DNA of 64,000 nucleotides, taken from positions 47,558,449 through 47,622,448 of the forward strand of contig NW_023998415.1 in assembly GCF_014805625.2 (NCBI RefSeq), read 5' to 3'. The stretch's first letter is position 1, and every line of letters starts with the position of its first letter. The DNA comes from Glossina fuscipes (lineage: Eukaryota > Arthropoda > Insecta > Diptera > Glossinidae). The notes under the pieces are model-generated. The model ran no database searches, was not told the origin of the DNA, and was given only the letters and a program-made list of their open reading frames with translations. The translations under genes and the position numbers were made by a program. Below, one piece after another: positions 28,040 through 39,742 of this stretch.

Positions 28040-28195
28040 CTTGCCTAATAGTTGAGTGTCATGCCCGCACTGTAGCTACGATAAAAGTAAACTTTACCAC
28101 ACGTTTGGCGTTTGAATCCGCGAAGACTAATCTGCTAGCCACGATTTTACTTATCTATTTGGCTACTCATGCGGAAATGTATATTGGGAATGGTG
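28040..28195 (-). mobile_element. Second SINE-like sequence
   Basis: On the minus strand a GCGGATTCAAACGCC box is followed by GTGTGGTAAAGTTTACTTTTATCGTAGCTA (in blocks), which resembles the segment at 51774-51815. The long open frame from 27760 to 28200 runs through this repeat and a (TA)n/poly(T) tract, so I do not call it a gene. Confidence 0.4.
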
Positions 28196-29415
28196 TTTGA
28201 GCTGTCATAAGGCTTAACACGTTAACACTTAGTTTCGATGCAACACGCTACATCTTTCATCAATTTATTATATTATTTGAAAGTTTCGTCTAACGCGCCT
28301 TCGATAGAACAAAAAAAAAAAAAAAAAAAATAATACAGATTTCAATACAATTCGGTACACATTGAGTTGACTTATATAAATATTTAAATTTAATATTAAT
28401 TATTTTATGTATTACATCTTAGTTGAAATAAATAAATAGAATTGTTTCACAAAACACGGTTTTGCTATATGGAATGGAATTAATTGACCGTCTTATACGG
28501 GGGACACTGATATATAAATTATAGCAGATGCAGCTTTGATATGCATTTATATGATTGTATTTGATTGCTGTCAAGAGGACAATCGACACAATATTTCGCA
28601 TCTTATACTTTTGCTTAATATAACGGATTTCTACAATAGATTTCAGTTTATCTATTTATTTATTTATTTATTTGCTCTTTTTGGTTTGCAGACACGCGTA
28701 CTTTTGGAAAACTTGTTCGACGTTTAATCGTAATTGAATTACAGTTTATCAAGTTTAAAATCAATTTTAAGAAATTCTTATTAGCCATCTGTACGATGTT
28801 AAGTTGTTTTATTTTTTCGATTGTATGTCAATAAAAAAGATTCTTCCCTTTTAGTATTTCAGTTCGCGTCGCTGTGTCTTCAAAGGAATGAAAAATATTC
28901 TTTCATTTCAATGATTACATTATAAGGAATAAACAAAATTTTGTTCTTTTGCTTGCTGTTCGCTACTTATTTATTTATTTTTTTTGGCCATTTTCATTAT
29001 CAATAGCAAACGGATAACGATAAAGTTTTTTTTTTTTTTTTCTTCTCGTATTGCCCATGTTTTCTTTCTTTGCTTATAACGGAAATTTCATTTTATTTTT
29101 TGTGTGTGATTTTATATATATTTTTTGTGTTCGTCTTTCGCCTTTTTACGGAGAATCTCAATCGATTTGAATTCAATTTAGCTTCTCAAAGTTAATTCGT
29201 AAAATAAATATTCAATTTTTTACTCAAGTTTTTCCTGCATCAGCAGCTTCTTTTGCTTGTACTTTTCACTCAACACTAATAACGGTTTATATGACGTGGC
29301 AAAGAGAAGATTTTCTACCACTACTACGATTATGTAGTAGCTCTAGCATTTATATAGTTGAAGGAGTTTATTCAAGTGTTAGGTAAAAAGAAAAGAAGAA
29401 AAAGAGACTTAATTA

Positions 29416-29421
<6 letters not shown>

Positions 29422-29472
<51 letters not shown>
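29422..29472. repeat. 51-nt poly(A) tract
   Basis: The longest uninterrupted homopolymer in the window. Its true length is uncertain because such runs are poorly resolved by sequencing. Confidence 0.9.
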
Positions 29473-29473
<1 letters not shown>

Positions 29474-30466
29474 CACAAAAGAAAACAAAACTAAATAAAA
29501 ATGAGAAACCGAGTATGGAGGGGTGGAAAGCACGATGATGTTTATATGTGCAATTACATGCATGCAATTTTTTATCTCTTCGAATTGTTAAAAGAGACAA
29601 AAAAGTAAAAAAAATAAAAATGATACAAAAAGAATAATGGTAAAGTTTAAAAAAATAAAAACGGAAGACCAAGTGCTGGAAAAGTATTCTAGATATCAGT
29701 TTTTCTTCTTTAAGTTGCTTTATAATATTTGAAAAATAAGTTAATTTCTGTCGCTTGTTTTTCGAAAAAAAATTCGTTTTAATCTTATATATCTATTTTC
29801 TATTTATTGACATTTGCATCGTACCCTTAACTAATGTAGTCAAAGCGGCACGAGCGAGACATCAATTTCATTTTACGCGTCATAAAGCTATAGATCATAT
29901 GTTCATTTACGGTAGAATGAATTAACAGTTTTAAACGCTTCACTGTTCATACTAATCAATCATAAGTGCAGTAAGTAAAGCTCAGAATGATTAAATACGA
30001 AAACAATAAACAATAAACATAGTTACACATATACGCACACATATATATCTCGCGAAAGACTTACATTACAATGCTGCTGAATGCTTGAATATTATTTAAT
30101 GCTCGAGATATTGGAAATTTCAGCGGATTTACAAAGCTCAACATTTTGCATGCCCTCAAACTGTTCTCTCTAATCCTGGCCTTGAAATTGAATTTTCAAA
30201 TACATTACATCGTTTCGAAAGTGTATTCGGGCTTTCCCGCAATCACCTACGCAAAAACCTTTACGATTTAGATAACATCGAACTTTTCTTTTCTTCCTAC
30301 TCTTTGTGTTTTGACGATTACTTTTCCAACAATTGTTCACATGGGCAGCAAATGTGTCAACTTTGAGAAGTGAAAAAATTTGGAAAAAAAAAATATAATT
30401 AAATTCAGGCTGACATTCACCCGAAGAGAATTGATTGTAAGTAATCAGAAGAATCCGTGCGTCTTG

Positions 30467-30501
<35 letters not shown>

Positions 30502-30599
30502 CTTAGACGCAAATAAAATTAGTTTGCTTTTAGCATATGATTAATGGGTACACCAGCATTATAAATGCATTCGCTTAAATGCTAACAGAGAATGTGCTT

Positions 30600-31450
30600 T
30601 TAAATGGTAGGCTCGGAAAACAGGTCATCGGTAGACCGATCGCTGTCTATCGCTAATTATTTCGTTGGATTCTGGTTGGTGCATCGACGGTCAGATGGTC
30701 ATTGACTATGACTATTTTCATTGCTTTGGGTTATAGTGCAACAAGTATGACGGCACATTTTTTTTTTTTGAGAACTATGACCGAGATGCCGTTCTTGGTC
30801 CCGGACGCCTTTGCCGAGGACTTTTTTAGCGGCCCTCATTCCTAAGAATTATCCAAGCATCGAACATGTTACCCTTTCGAGTGGTGGCTGTGGTTAATTG
30901 CTATGCGCTAAATAGGAATTCGAAGCAAACATTTCACACGAGCGAGCACCTCTGACGCTTTTTAGTTGACTTTAAGGACAATCAGAATCGAGGCGATGGG
31001 TTCATTTTCAATTCTTTTCACATAAGAGCAGACGCTTTTGCTGCTTTTTGGTGCGGCAAAGACTTGAATAGGTGTAGAGCTTTTTTGCGGCATAGCATTG
31101 TTGGTCGCACAGATTAATTTGGTCGTTTGAGTTGTCAAGATGCCAAACTGTAAATGCTTCCTCTTCGTACATGATTGCATTTTTGCGCATTTGTCTTCTG
31201 GCTTCTGGCGAAGTTCTTCGTCCGTGTTTTATGATGCTCTATAGCGGGGTCTCTATAGCGGCATTAAGATTATTATTTAGAAAACGTAGTTTTCGGTTGA
31301 AATGCTTGAAGTTGAAAAGTTATTGAGCTGTGTCCAATTTGCCTTAACGAGTGCGGAGATATCATATTTCGAAGCTGTGGAAGAAACACTATGAAGATTG
31401 GCCTGCGAATACGACGCGAAAATGGTAGGTGATCCGAATTATCGCGACGT
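30600..31450. other. Unrecognised, less AT-rich island
   Basis: This segment is visibly less AT-rich than its flanks and has overlapping short open frames on both strands (for example 30962-31180 and 31008-31190 on the minus strand, 31132-31326 on the plus). No frame runs through and no domain is recognisable. A decayed transposable element is the likeliest origin, but I have no direct evidence for it. Confidence 0.3.
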
Positions 31451-32163
31451 GCAAGGTTAGAAAAAGAAAATAATTTTCTCTCGTATCAAGTTTCCTCTCA
31501 TATTTTAATTCTTTCACTAACTTGTTTGTTTTCTTGCATATATAACATTATATAAAGGATTTGGGCGTTTGTTTTAAATGTCATTTTCATTCATCGTTCA
31601 TCTATCGCATGATTCATTTCAATCGTATATTTTTGAAAATTTGTTGCACATCAGCTGCGGGTGATTCTATTCCATTAGCGAAAATTTGAAAACAAAAATA
31701 TTTTCATTTCTTGGTTATTTCAGCGGTTCTTTTGATTTCTGCAATTTATATGAGCCCACTAAACAGCCGGTAAAATGCGGCAAATAACTTCTTCCAGAGG
31801 ATATATAACGTCTAGATTATATGAATATATGAAAACTATTTGCTGTACCCATACATATACGCTGCCTAAGTAAAAGATATATGCATGTAAAATTTAAATG
31901 TATTGGACTCCACTTTGTGTTTGCAATAATTGCCTGAGATTGCTGAGGATGTACATATCTCGTCAAGTTCCATTATGTACTAATTCTGACTAGAGGAAAA
32001 TGACTAAACTTTTGTTCATTGCTTAATTATGTTACGTTTACGTGATAAGAGAAAATTTAAAAACCAAGCTTGCGTGAACGGAGAGAGATCTAAAAAGCGG
32101 ATCAACGTGATTAAAACGTTTCCGTCAACAGAGCTTATCAAGAGTATGTATATATTGAATAAG

Positions 32164-32193
<30 letters not shown>
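32164..32193. repeat. (TG)n microsatellite
   Basis: About 15 TG units. Confidence 0.9.
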
Positions 32194-32194
<1 letters not shown>

Positions 32195-32729
32195 GGCTTA
32201 TTTCATGTTTATTGCAAAAGTTATTTTCTTTAGATTATTGTGTGTGACTGTGTTCAGATATTAAAGAAAAAGAAAGAAACATGCGATTTTATTCGCATAA
32301 CTTAATGCACATATAAATAATTTTTATATTATAATTGGTATGTTTACACATATATATTTGTGTATATATAATATATAAATAATAAAAGTCTATATATATA
32401 TATATAAATTGCATTGGTTGATGGCGTCGTTAGTGGGGATTTAGGCTTTCAGGCGAATGCTTGTATATTTAATTTTTTTTTTTTTTCGATTTTCCCAAAA
32501 TAAATTCACTAAATTTTTTTGTTTTTGTTTTTTATTTTATAGTTTTTCGTTGGCCTTTGGAAGACCAGCGCCATCCACAAACATCTATAAAATTTAAAGT
32601 AAATAGTTGTTGAGTAAAGGAAAGCGGAACTGCCAATTTTCACAAAAGATAATATTTGGATTTGCCACTTATGCACAAACATGCATACAGACATATATAT
32701 GCACATAAAAGCATATATATATATATATG

Positions 32730-32762
<33 letters not shown>

Positions 32763-34099
32763 GGAGGGATGTGCAATGTTAAGTATATTGAACAACGTGC
32801 AGCTCATCATATATGCATTTGTCTTCAAATTTACTTTGCTCTTTTCAAAGTCCTTAACCATAACAAGATTTCCTATTCATCTCTGTATAACAGATATATA
32901 CACTTAAATGAATAATGCATGTATGCATGCTTGTGTTGCAATATTTTCTAATATATTAAATAAACATGAATGTCTTTCTAAAGTTATTTTCCTGCGGATG
33001 TCTGTGTTTTTGAACATACATTTTGATGTTCCTCCATTTATCCAATATTTCTATATTAAATATTGATTTATTTTATCTGAAGTTAAATGTAATTTTATTC
33101 CTTTTTACTTTTGGTTTTTTCTCTTCTTATTTTTTTATTTTTTTTTTTTTTATTTATTTCTTTCATTTCATTTAACTGACATTTGATTCGACTAGCATGT
33201 GGTGGGTTACAGCGTTTGCGTTTGGCTGTTTGGCTGAAGATTAAGAATAATATGTTATATAAACACATTTTCGTATGTCTCTAAATGTAAATATATATGT
33301 ATGTATAAACACGCAGATGTGGTGGCATGGTTCGCATGTGTGAATTATATTTAAAATGCTTTTACGCTTCAATGCATTTAATTTCAAGCTTTATTTTGTT
33401 GATTTCAAAATAATTTTCAGCTTCATTTGATTTTCTTAAAAAATTACCTGCTCTTGAGTCACTGTTGTTGTGTGATGTTAGTCGATACTGATAAGTGTAA
33501 ATTGTACATTTTTTATTTACCACCAAAGATTGAGTGAGTGAGTGAGTAAGAGAAAGAGAAAGTGAATGAGAAAGGAAGGGAGAGAGAGAGAGGTAAAGAA
33601 TGTCTCTTGTTTTATTTGTTGTAATAAGAATATTGAAAAATACGCGCTGCAAGTCCTGTTAAGAGAGTTTTAGTGAAATTAATTTTCTTCCCCCTGGCTA
33701 TACACCATAATATTATATTGATGTGCTTTGTAATGTGATACGGTGTTGAGCGTGCTTAAGTCTGTTAATGTGTCCCTAAAATACGCGATAAGACAGTTGC
33801 AGAATTTACTGTTGTTGGGAATGATGTGTGGTTGGTTAATTCCTTATTCTTCTGATTAATGACGGAAAGCGAACTTTGATACAAATAAAAATACTTTTTC
33901 TAATTTTTTAACACTTGTACTGTCCTATGATTAAATAGGGAATTTTGACACGTTAAAAAGTCAGAAGTAATTGCCCGAAAAAAATAAAATATCAACTGTT
34001 TTGAATATTTCAACAGAGCAATGTTGTGAATGCATTTAGCCATCTCGCTGTCTCTCGTTTATTTGTCCATCAGTATATTGAATGAAACGTTCCTAGGTC

Positions 34100-35440
34100 C
34101 TTGCAACCGTAGTATGTGCCCCTAGGTTGGCGTTGTGGCCCCATGTTGATGAGCTTCTTTTTGGTGTGATCGGGCGTGTGTGTGTGTATGTCTATCAGAA
34201 TTAGTTTCATGTAACGACACCATTACACCAATTTTATATCTATCTATATCCTCTCGTGTCTAGAGCGGTTCTCCATATAAATATTAAGGCAACCGTGCAG
34301 CGCCACTATAAGAGGGATGGAGGCGTACGTCTCAGTGCTGAGCGAACGACGTCGCGAGATGTGAGAGGGTATTTTTGCTCACGGACACTGTCAGGCGAGT
34401 TACAACGAAAAGAAAGTACACGTACTTGCCCCTTATCGAATATGTGGAGAGACGAAACCCTAACCTACCGAATACGGATCCTATGTGCCTCTAGAGCCTT
34501 CCAATACCCATCCTGTCTATTGATTTTTGTTTGTGGGAGTTTATGGGAGGCCCCTTTAAGCTGGCTTCCTCTTCTATATAATAAATTGTTATACATAGAT
34601 TGTTTAATATAAATGCAATTAATACAAAATTTAGGTGGTCCCACTTATGATGTTTCGGAAAACTGGTTATATACAGTGAAAGAATAAGGTCATAATTCTC
34701 TCTAAAATACGCTGCACCATAATCATCGGAGATTAATGTTTCCTATTGGTTTGACGAGAAGCCCTTGGATGAGCAGTGGTGCCATTCTTTTCGCTAGAAC
34801 TGTTGATGGCTGCAGGTTGGGTGGGTTATAGTAAATAGATCTACTCGTAAATGAGCACATATTTTCCAAGTTGACTTATGCGCAGTAAGGCACTAAGTCT
34901 CCGAAGTGTTCCAAATTATTGTGGACCAGAGTAACCATATATTTCGGACACTACTCAATTAATATATTGGTTAAGGAACAACAAACTCGAACCCAATAGA
35001 GCCCAATCGAAATATTCCATTTCGGGTTTGGTCACATGAGCAATCACTAATTTATTGGTCAGTTTGGCTGTCATCAAGCCAAAGGCTCTAAATTATAGAG
35101 AGACTTATGTCAATTTTTCCAAACGCAAATAGACCAATAGCAAAAACATACTGGAAGAATGACCAATTAGGATAGCGGACGATAAAGCCACAAACACTGT
35201 GGATACGGAATCGCAACCATAATCGAAAAGCTCACCCAACGCCATAGATGTATTTATTCATTTGCCTTGCTTTCGTGCTATTGAATGTAGACGAACAGGC
35301 CAAAGGTACAAAGGAGACTAGTCCATCGTGGTGGAGGAGTTATTTCGCTTCGGCTGTATCCCACAAGGCGATTTTCGAGACAAAACCATTCAATCACGAT
35401 CGTAGCCAAGCACTCTACAGACTTGCATTATTACGTTGAT
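34100..35440. other. Unrecognised, less AT-rich island
   Basis: The segment differs in composition from its surroundings. It includes a 118-codon plus-strand open frame (34256-34612) whose translation shows no known domain. The coding-like stretch has a few Cys, Arg and Ser runs but no zinc-finger spacing that I can name. A decayed mobile element or an old duplication is possible. Confidence 0.25.
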
Positions 35441-36416
35441 ATTTGTCTTCTGAAAAATGTGTTTTTCAACTGTGGCGTTATTAATATGCGAACCGACTTG
35501 TAAGCCAACATAAATTTCTGATGATGTGAAGATTTTCACTTATATTCATCATAGTTATCATAGATTCGCAGAATTTGCAATTTTTCTATAAATATCGCAA
35601 TTGTGTTATTACTTTTTAGTTTATTTGTTTTTCTGATTAGTTAGACGAATATTCGGTATTATTTCCGCATAAATTAAATTAAATAGAATAAGCAGAAGAT
35701 GTCCCTTTCTTGGTTGCTTGCACATACGCCCTTTGTTCTGATTAGATTTCTCTTCCTTTTTTCGTTTCTTTTTTTAAATTCGAAGACAATTTTTTCTTGC
35801 CATATATTTTCAGAATACACATAGTAATCATGTAACAAACATCACTTTATTATTATTAAAAATGCAAATATTCTTTCGACAACTTTTCTCAATGACCAGC
35901 AAAATTTGAACAAGAAAATCACCTTCAATTTATGGAACAATTAATAATCCAAGCATTCTTATTTTTATTTTTTTTTCCGATCAACACGTGCCGACATTTG
36001 TTTTTCGTCCCTCTTTTCTTCCTTTCACTTCAGCGTCTCCGCGAAAACCGTCAGCAAAAAAAAAAAAAAAAGATGAAAAAACTATGTGAAACAACAATCT
36101 CGCGCTGTCAACTCTTTTCGGGCGCGAACTTAACAATCCAACGATCCGGAAGCACGATTACATTCTTAACAAACCTCTCATTTCAGTCCGTCCATTTAAT
36201 ATTCCGGTCAGTTCATTTTTCCGGATTGTAGCTGTGATGGTCCATCTCCCTGTTTGTGTAGTCATATTTGAAAATTCAAGCCATGTTGCAAAGAAACGCT
36301 AAATTTCGTTACAGCTTATGAAAAATGTCCTTTCATCTGCCATCGAAAAAATTGTTACCGTAAAATTGTGACCGTAAAATGACAACAGACACAACCTCGA
36401 ATTCACTTCTCTATAG

Positions 36417-36910
36417 GTGAAATTCATTATTCATTCCCTTTTGCGTTCATATTTAATTGGGATCTTGTTTATCGAAGCCCAAACGTGGACAGGATGGTTT
36501 CCTCTAACGACTTTTACACCCTATCTAACGCTCTTGCGGGAGGACACAACGCACAGATTATCGCGTTTGAAAAAGCTTACCACGTTGATAAAGCTTATGT
36601 GTTGTCTGAAATGTTTGCTTCAAGCTCCTGTTTAACATATAACGATCAACTGCTGCAACAGTCTATCAACAACGATCTTTCAAACGTATTTTAATTGAAC
36701 TTAATATTATTCGCCTGGGCGGCTTATATGGATGCGGTATTTATGTGATATATTCAGGGGCCCATGTCAATTACTAGCTATTTGATAAACTCCAAAGGCC
36801 GTTGCGGAGGCACTGTTTCAATTTGGTTGGAGGAGATAAAAGCGAAATCAAAGCAAATATTGAAAGCTGATGGAGGAGGAGTACTTTTAAACGCAACGTA
36901 AGCAAAAATT
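36417..36910 (+). other. Unrecognised coding-like fragment
   Basis: Just left of the mariner derivative is a stretch with fairly balanced codon use. One frame (ATG at 36494 to the stop at 36692-36694, about 66 codons) has a natural-looking amino acid mix: residues near the start read MVSSNDFYTLSNALAGGHNA. A further open frame begins with ATG near 36764 and reads to a TAA near 36901 (MSITSYLINSKGRCGGTVS at its start). I recognise no family. They may be pieces of one decayed gene or transposon protein. No splice or promoter evidence supports expression. Confidence 0.25.
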
Positions 36911-36954
36911 CTTCTTTTTCTGAATCACTCTCTTGTTTGATCACAGTAATATAA

Positions 36955-37350
36955 TGGATTGTGACAAACGAAATCCATCATTTTTTCGATAGATCGATAT
37001 CTCGTAAAGTATCGATTAAACGATCACTAATTTATGGTTGTTGAAAAGGTGACATTTAGCATTAAAAAAGTTCTTGTGCTATTTTTTGTTTGATCCATTC
37101 AATTGTGTGTTAAAAATGGAATTCAACTAATGCACAAAGAACATGGCTTGGTGGCAAGTCCGGATTGTATGGTGAACGACGACCGAACAAAGCTTCCGGA
37201 GTTTCTGGCGATTTGCTAAGGACGTGTGTGTTCTGATGGAACACAACACCTCTCCCATGTATAAATCTGAGATTGTTCGATTGATACTTCACGAGATACA
37301 CTGCAGCCACCTACCCAAAAAAATGATGGATTTCTTTTTCGATTAGCGCT
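36955..37350. mobile_element. Foldback-type mariner derivative with two inverted 5' ends
   Basis: Both ends match the 5' end of the mariner at 43284. On the plus strand from about 36971 it reads GAAATCCATCATTTTTTCGA then CTCGTAAAGTATCGATTAAA. On the minus strand from 37334 it reads GAAATCCATCATTTTTTTGG then CTCGTGAAGTATCAATCGAA. Between them, on the minus strand (37310 down to about 37120), is a fragment of mariner transposase covering the second and third catalytic sites. It has GVVFHQN in place of the usual HQD and then PYNPDLPPS. The second catalytic Asp is lost. The fragment is fused directly to the 5' untranslated region, so the element is internally deleted, inverted and non-autonomous. 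The outermost 16 bases at each end are poorly conserved, so the limits are approximate. Confidence 0.7.
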
Positions 37351-37639
37351 TTCTGAGTTGCAATATGAATTTGATGGCCTTTTTGGAGGATTTTATAGAT
37401 GTGCGGTTGAAAAGAAAATTTATTTTATTACGATAATTTCCTTCTGTCAAATATATTACGGTACTTTTTGTTCTTCTTACATGTGCGTACATCTTCTCTT
37501 TAACTAACTTGTAGTTACTGTTGCTAAGTTTCATCCTCTATTGGTCCTCTACTAACTATTTCCATCTTCATTCTTCTATAATCAATTTTTTGTTGAATAA
37601 CTTTAAAAGCTTTAAATAGAAAGAATTTTTTTAGAATTA

Positions 37640-37664
37640 ATTTTTTTTTTTTTTTTTTTTTTTT
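37640..37664. repeat. poly(T) tract
   Basis: About 24 uninterrupted T, next to (TA)n at about 37727-37747. Confidence 0.85.
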
Positions 37665-37933
37665 AAATATGTATTTCTTTTACATTTTGACTTTTGATTT
37701 CAATGAAATGCCGATTTTTATAAATATATATACATATATATATATAATATGAATAGGCGATATCGCTGTATTCAATACCGAACAGCAATTTATCACACAA
37801 AAGAAAAATTTGTTCAATACATTTAGAAGAGCTATTCTATGAAAAAATTGAAAAAAAAAAACGTAATCTTTCTATCGTAAATGCTTCCATACATCACATA
37901 AATATATAAATATCTATATATTTTAATACTTAC

Positions 37934-38026
37934 CGCAATATATTGCCAACCTTTATTTACTCGTACTAACAGAGCTTCCTCTTCTGTAATATAAGCTAAA
38001 GTACCAGGCGGATTCATAGCGGATTT
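37934..38026 (-). CDS. Mp: Multiplexin trimerization domain, second exon
   Basis: A 93-bp exon (31 residues, phase 0 at both ends) with acceptor TTATTAACAG and donor GTAAGT on the minus strand. The protein reads KSAMNPPGTLAYITEEEALL then VRVNKGWQYIA. The pattern of a Gly-Thr-Leu, a Tyr, paired acidic residues, then Leu-Val-Arg-Val and Gly-Trp is that of the C-terminal trimerization domain of collagens XV and XVIII. That compact domain joins three chains and sets helix register. Spliced to the exon at 38749-38915, it gives a continuous domain of the expected size (roughly 50-55 residues). This is the feature that separates the gene from the fly basement-membrane collagen IV genes and supports the Mp call. 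Confidence 0.93.
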
Positions 38027-38748
38027 CTGTTAATAATAAAAAATAAATAAAAAAGAAATACGTTTATGAAACAAAATTCGAGGCAAGAGTCGTTTATTTG
38101 GCATAAGACGAATTTTAAATGTCCATCAGTTGTTAGTTGTAAGTGTCCTCGGAACGAAACTTTTAAATAATATCTCTTTTAGGTTAAAGTTTATTTTTTT
38201 TTCTTTTTTAATTTGAGATTTGAATAATGGCATTAATGGAAGCAGTCGTACACTTGGATGCTTGGAAGGCTACGGCTCGAAATTTCATATTTCATAAGAA
38301 CTGATCAAATACATATATACAATATAGGCACAATGAGAAACTTAGTGTACTTGAACAGCATTGTTGACATGCGTTAAGGTATAAAGCGAAATAAAATTAA
38401 GAGAAATCGGCATTCACGCTGAAGCGAATCTTGGACGCCCTTTCCCACTCACGGAATAAGGGCTATGTCTAAGTTTTATCTACAGTTGACAGTTATCTAC
38501 ATTATACGCGAAGCTTTAGTTTTAGCCGTTTAGTTGTAGACGGAAAAAATGCTCGATATCGGTATGGATGTATTCGAATTGTCAAAATTAATATGCTTGC
38601 AATTTTTTGGCTACGAACAGAGCATAAAATCCGTTTTAATAAAATGAAAGCGGATTACTGGCGAAAATACCAGATGCACACTTGCTATGATGATATAATC
38701 AATTGTTGATGATTTGTCGTGAGAGTGCGGTCTCTGCCATGTACGTAC
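38027..38748 (-). other. Mp: 722-bp Mp intron inside the trimerization domain
   Basis: Starts GTACGT and ends ACAG on the minus strand. AT-rich; I see nothing else in it. Confidence 0.85.
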
Positions 38749-38915
38749 CTTAGTCATTTCATCAATATTGGGAAATGTAACCGCGCCCGGAACAATGCGC
38801 ATATTCCACGTTGAAGAGGCCGAATAGTACGGCGCTTCTTCCTCTTCATCCCGATCATGTTGTGGCATTCTACTGTGACTAGGCGGTCCAGGTGGACCTG
38901 GTGGTCCAGGTGGTC
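38749..38915 (-). CDS. Mp: Multiplexin exon: end of helix and start of trimerization domain
   Basis: A 167-bp exon on the minus strand, acceptor CGAGCAG and donor GTACGT. The first two bases complete a Gly codon; then come three Pro-Pro-Gly triplets and PPS. Next is an acidic linker with SRMPQHDRDEEEEAPYYS, then ASSTWNMRIVPGAVTFPNID and EMTK. The final part is the opening of the collagen XV/XVIII trimerization domain (the GAVTF strand). The exon ends in phase 0 and joins the exon at 38026. It starts in phase 1 (an upstream exon must give one base), unlike every other junction here. A second acceptor AG three bases upstream (exon start 38918) would add one codon and keep the frame; CAG is the better consensus. 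The acidic run is likely surface-exposed. Confidence 0.92.
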
Positions 38916-39677
38916 CTGCTCGAAGAAGAATGTAAAAGTTAATTTTTCATAACATATTTAAAAATATTTGGTAGCGCGAGACACAAAAGTAAAAACTAAA
39001 TTGATTCGGAGGGAAGTTACAGATTATGATGTAAAAGCAAGAAGGTGTAAATATGTGGGCAGGTACAAAAGAACTGTATGTGTAAAATAAAAAAACCAAA
39101 AAATATCTTCTTTTTTTTTTTTTTTTTGTTTGTTTGTACTGAAATGTTAAATGGAATAAACAAAGGAAATATATTAAAAAAAAGGTAAAGAGCGGTGGGA
39201 AAAAAGGAATAAAAACGCGAATAAATGGAAGGGGAATGAAAACATGCAACAATGAAATCAGTGCATAAATGAATGAATGAATGCAATAGCAATAAAGCTA
39301 TCAACAATATTGTGTGTAAATTGTTGTGTATGCGCAACAAAACCAACAACGGAAACGGAAGTGTAAAAATATAAGCTCTGTGTTCAGTTCTTTGCAAAAA
39401 AAAGAAAAAAAAAAAAAAGATACTATGCTTGTTGTTGTTGTTGTTGTTGCCTCCACTGTCGAGTTCTTGCGTTTTTATTATTGTTATTTGTTCGTTTTTG
39501 TTAAATATATTTTATTTTAAATATTTCATTTCATGCTGCGGTTTACGTTTTAATAATAATAAAATATTATATCTACGAGGATTGATCAAAAAAATTCCCT
39601 GAATTTTTAATATTGCGTCACATAAGCACTTTTGCGCGTCCTGAGTTTTGACTCTAATCCATATTATCCGCATCAAT

Positions 39678-39742
39678 AGCCGAATAGGTAATAATCGCGA
39701 CCACCAAACTAGTGTCCACGGATTCCAATCTCAGTGCGACGG
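39678..39742 (+). mobile_element. tRNA-derived SINE, remnant copy E
   Basis: A diverged head only: CCGAATAGGTAATAATCGCG resembles the A-box side of copy D, and GTCCACGGATTCCAATCTCA resembles the B-box side. No body or tail is seen. Confidence 0.45.

Larger units (their letters stand above)
14065..37933 (-). other. Mp: 23.9-kb Mp intron between trimerization-domain and hinge exons
   Basis: It begins with GTAAGT at 37933 and ends with CAG at 14065. I found no exon inside. It contains two SINE copies, a second SINE-like sequence, a MITE-like unit, a foldback mariner derivative, dispersed-repeat fragments, a 190-bp tandem duplication, a perfect 54-bp direct repeat and many microsatellites. Less AT-rich islands at about 30600-31450, 34100-35440 and 36400-36910 hold sequence I cannot identify. 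The rest is AT-rich DNA in which I see nothing. Confidence 0.75.

Noticed and set aside
27760..28200. 146-codon plus-strand open frame
   Set aside because: It runs through a (TA)n and poly(T) tract and a SINE-like repeat in reverse orientation; no domain is recognised.
38947..39397. Long minus-strand frames rich in Phe, Leu and Ile
   Set aside because: They arise from AT-rich intron with poly(T) and do not continue the collagen gene.
39571..39610. Sequence resembling a mariner terminal repeat
   Set aside because: A single short resemblance without a partner end, so not called as an element.
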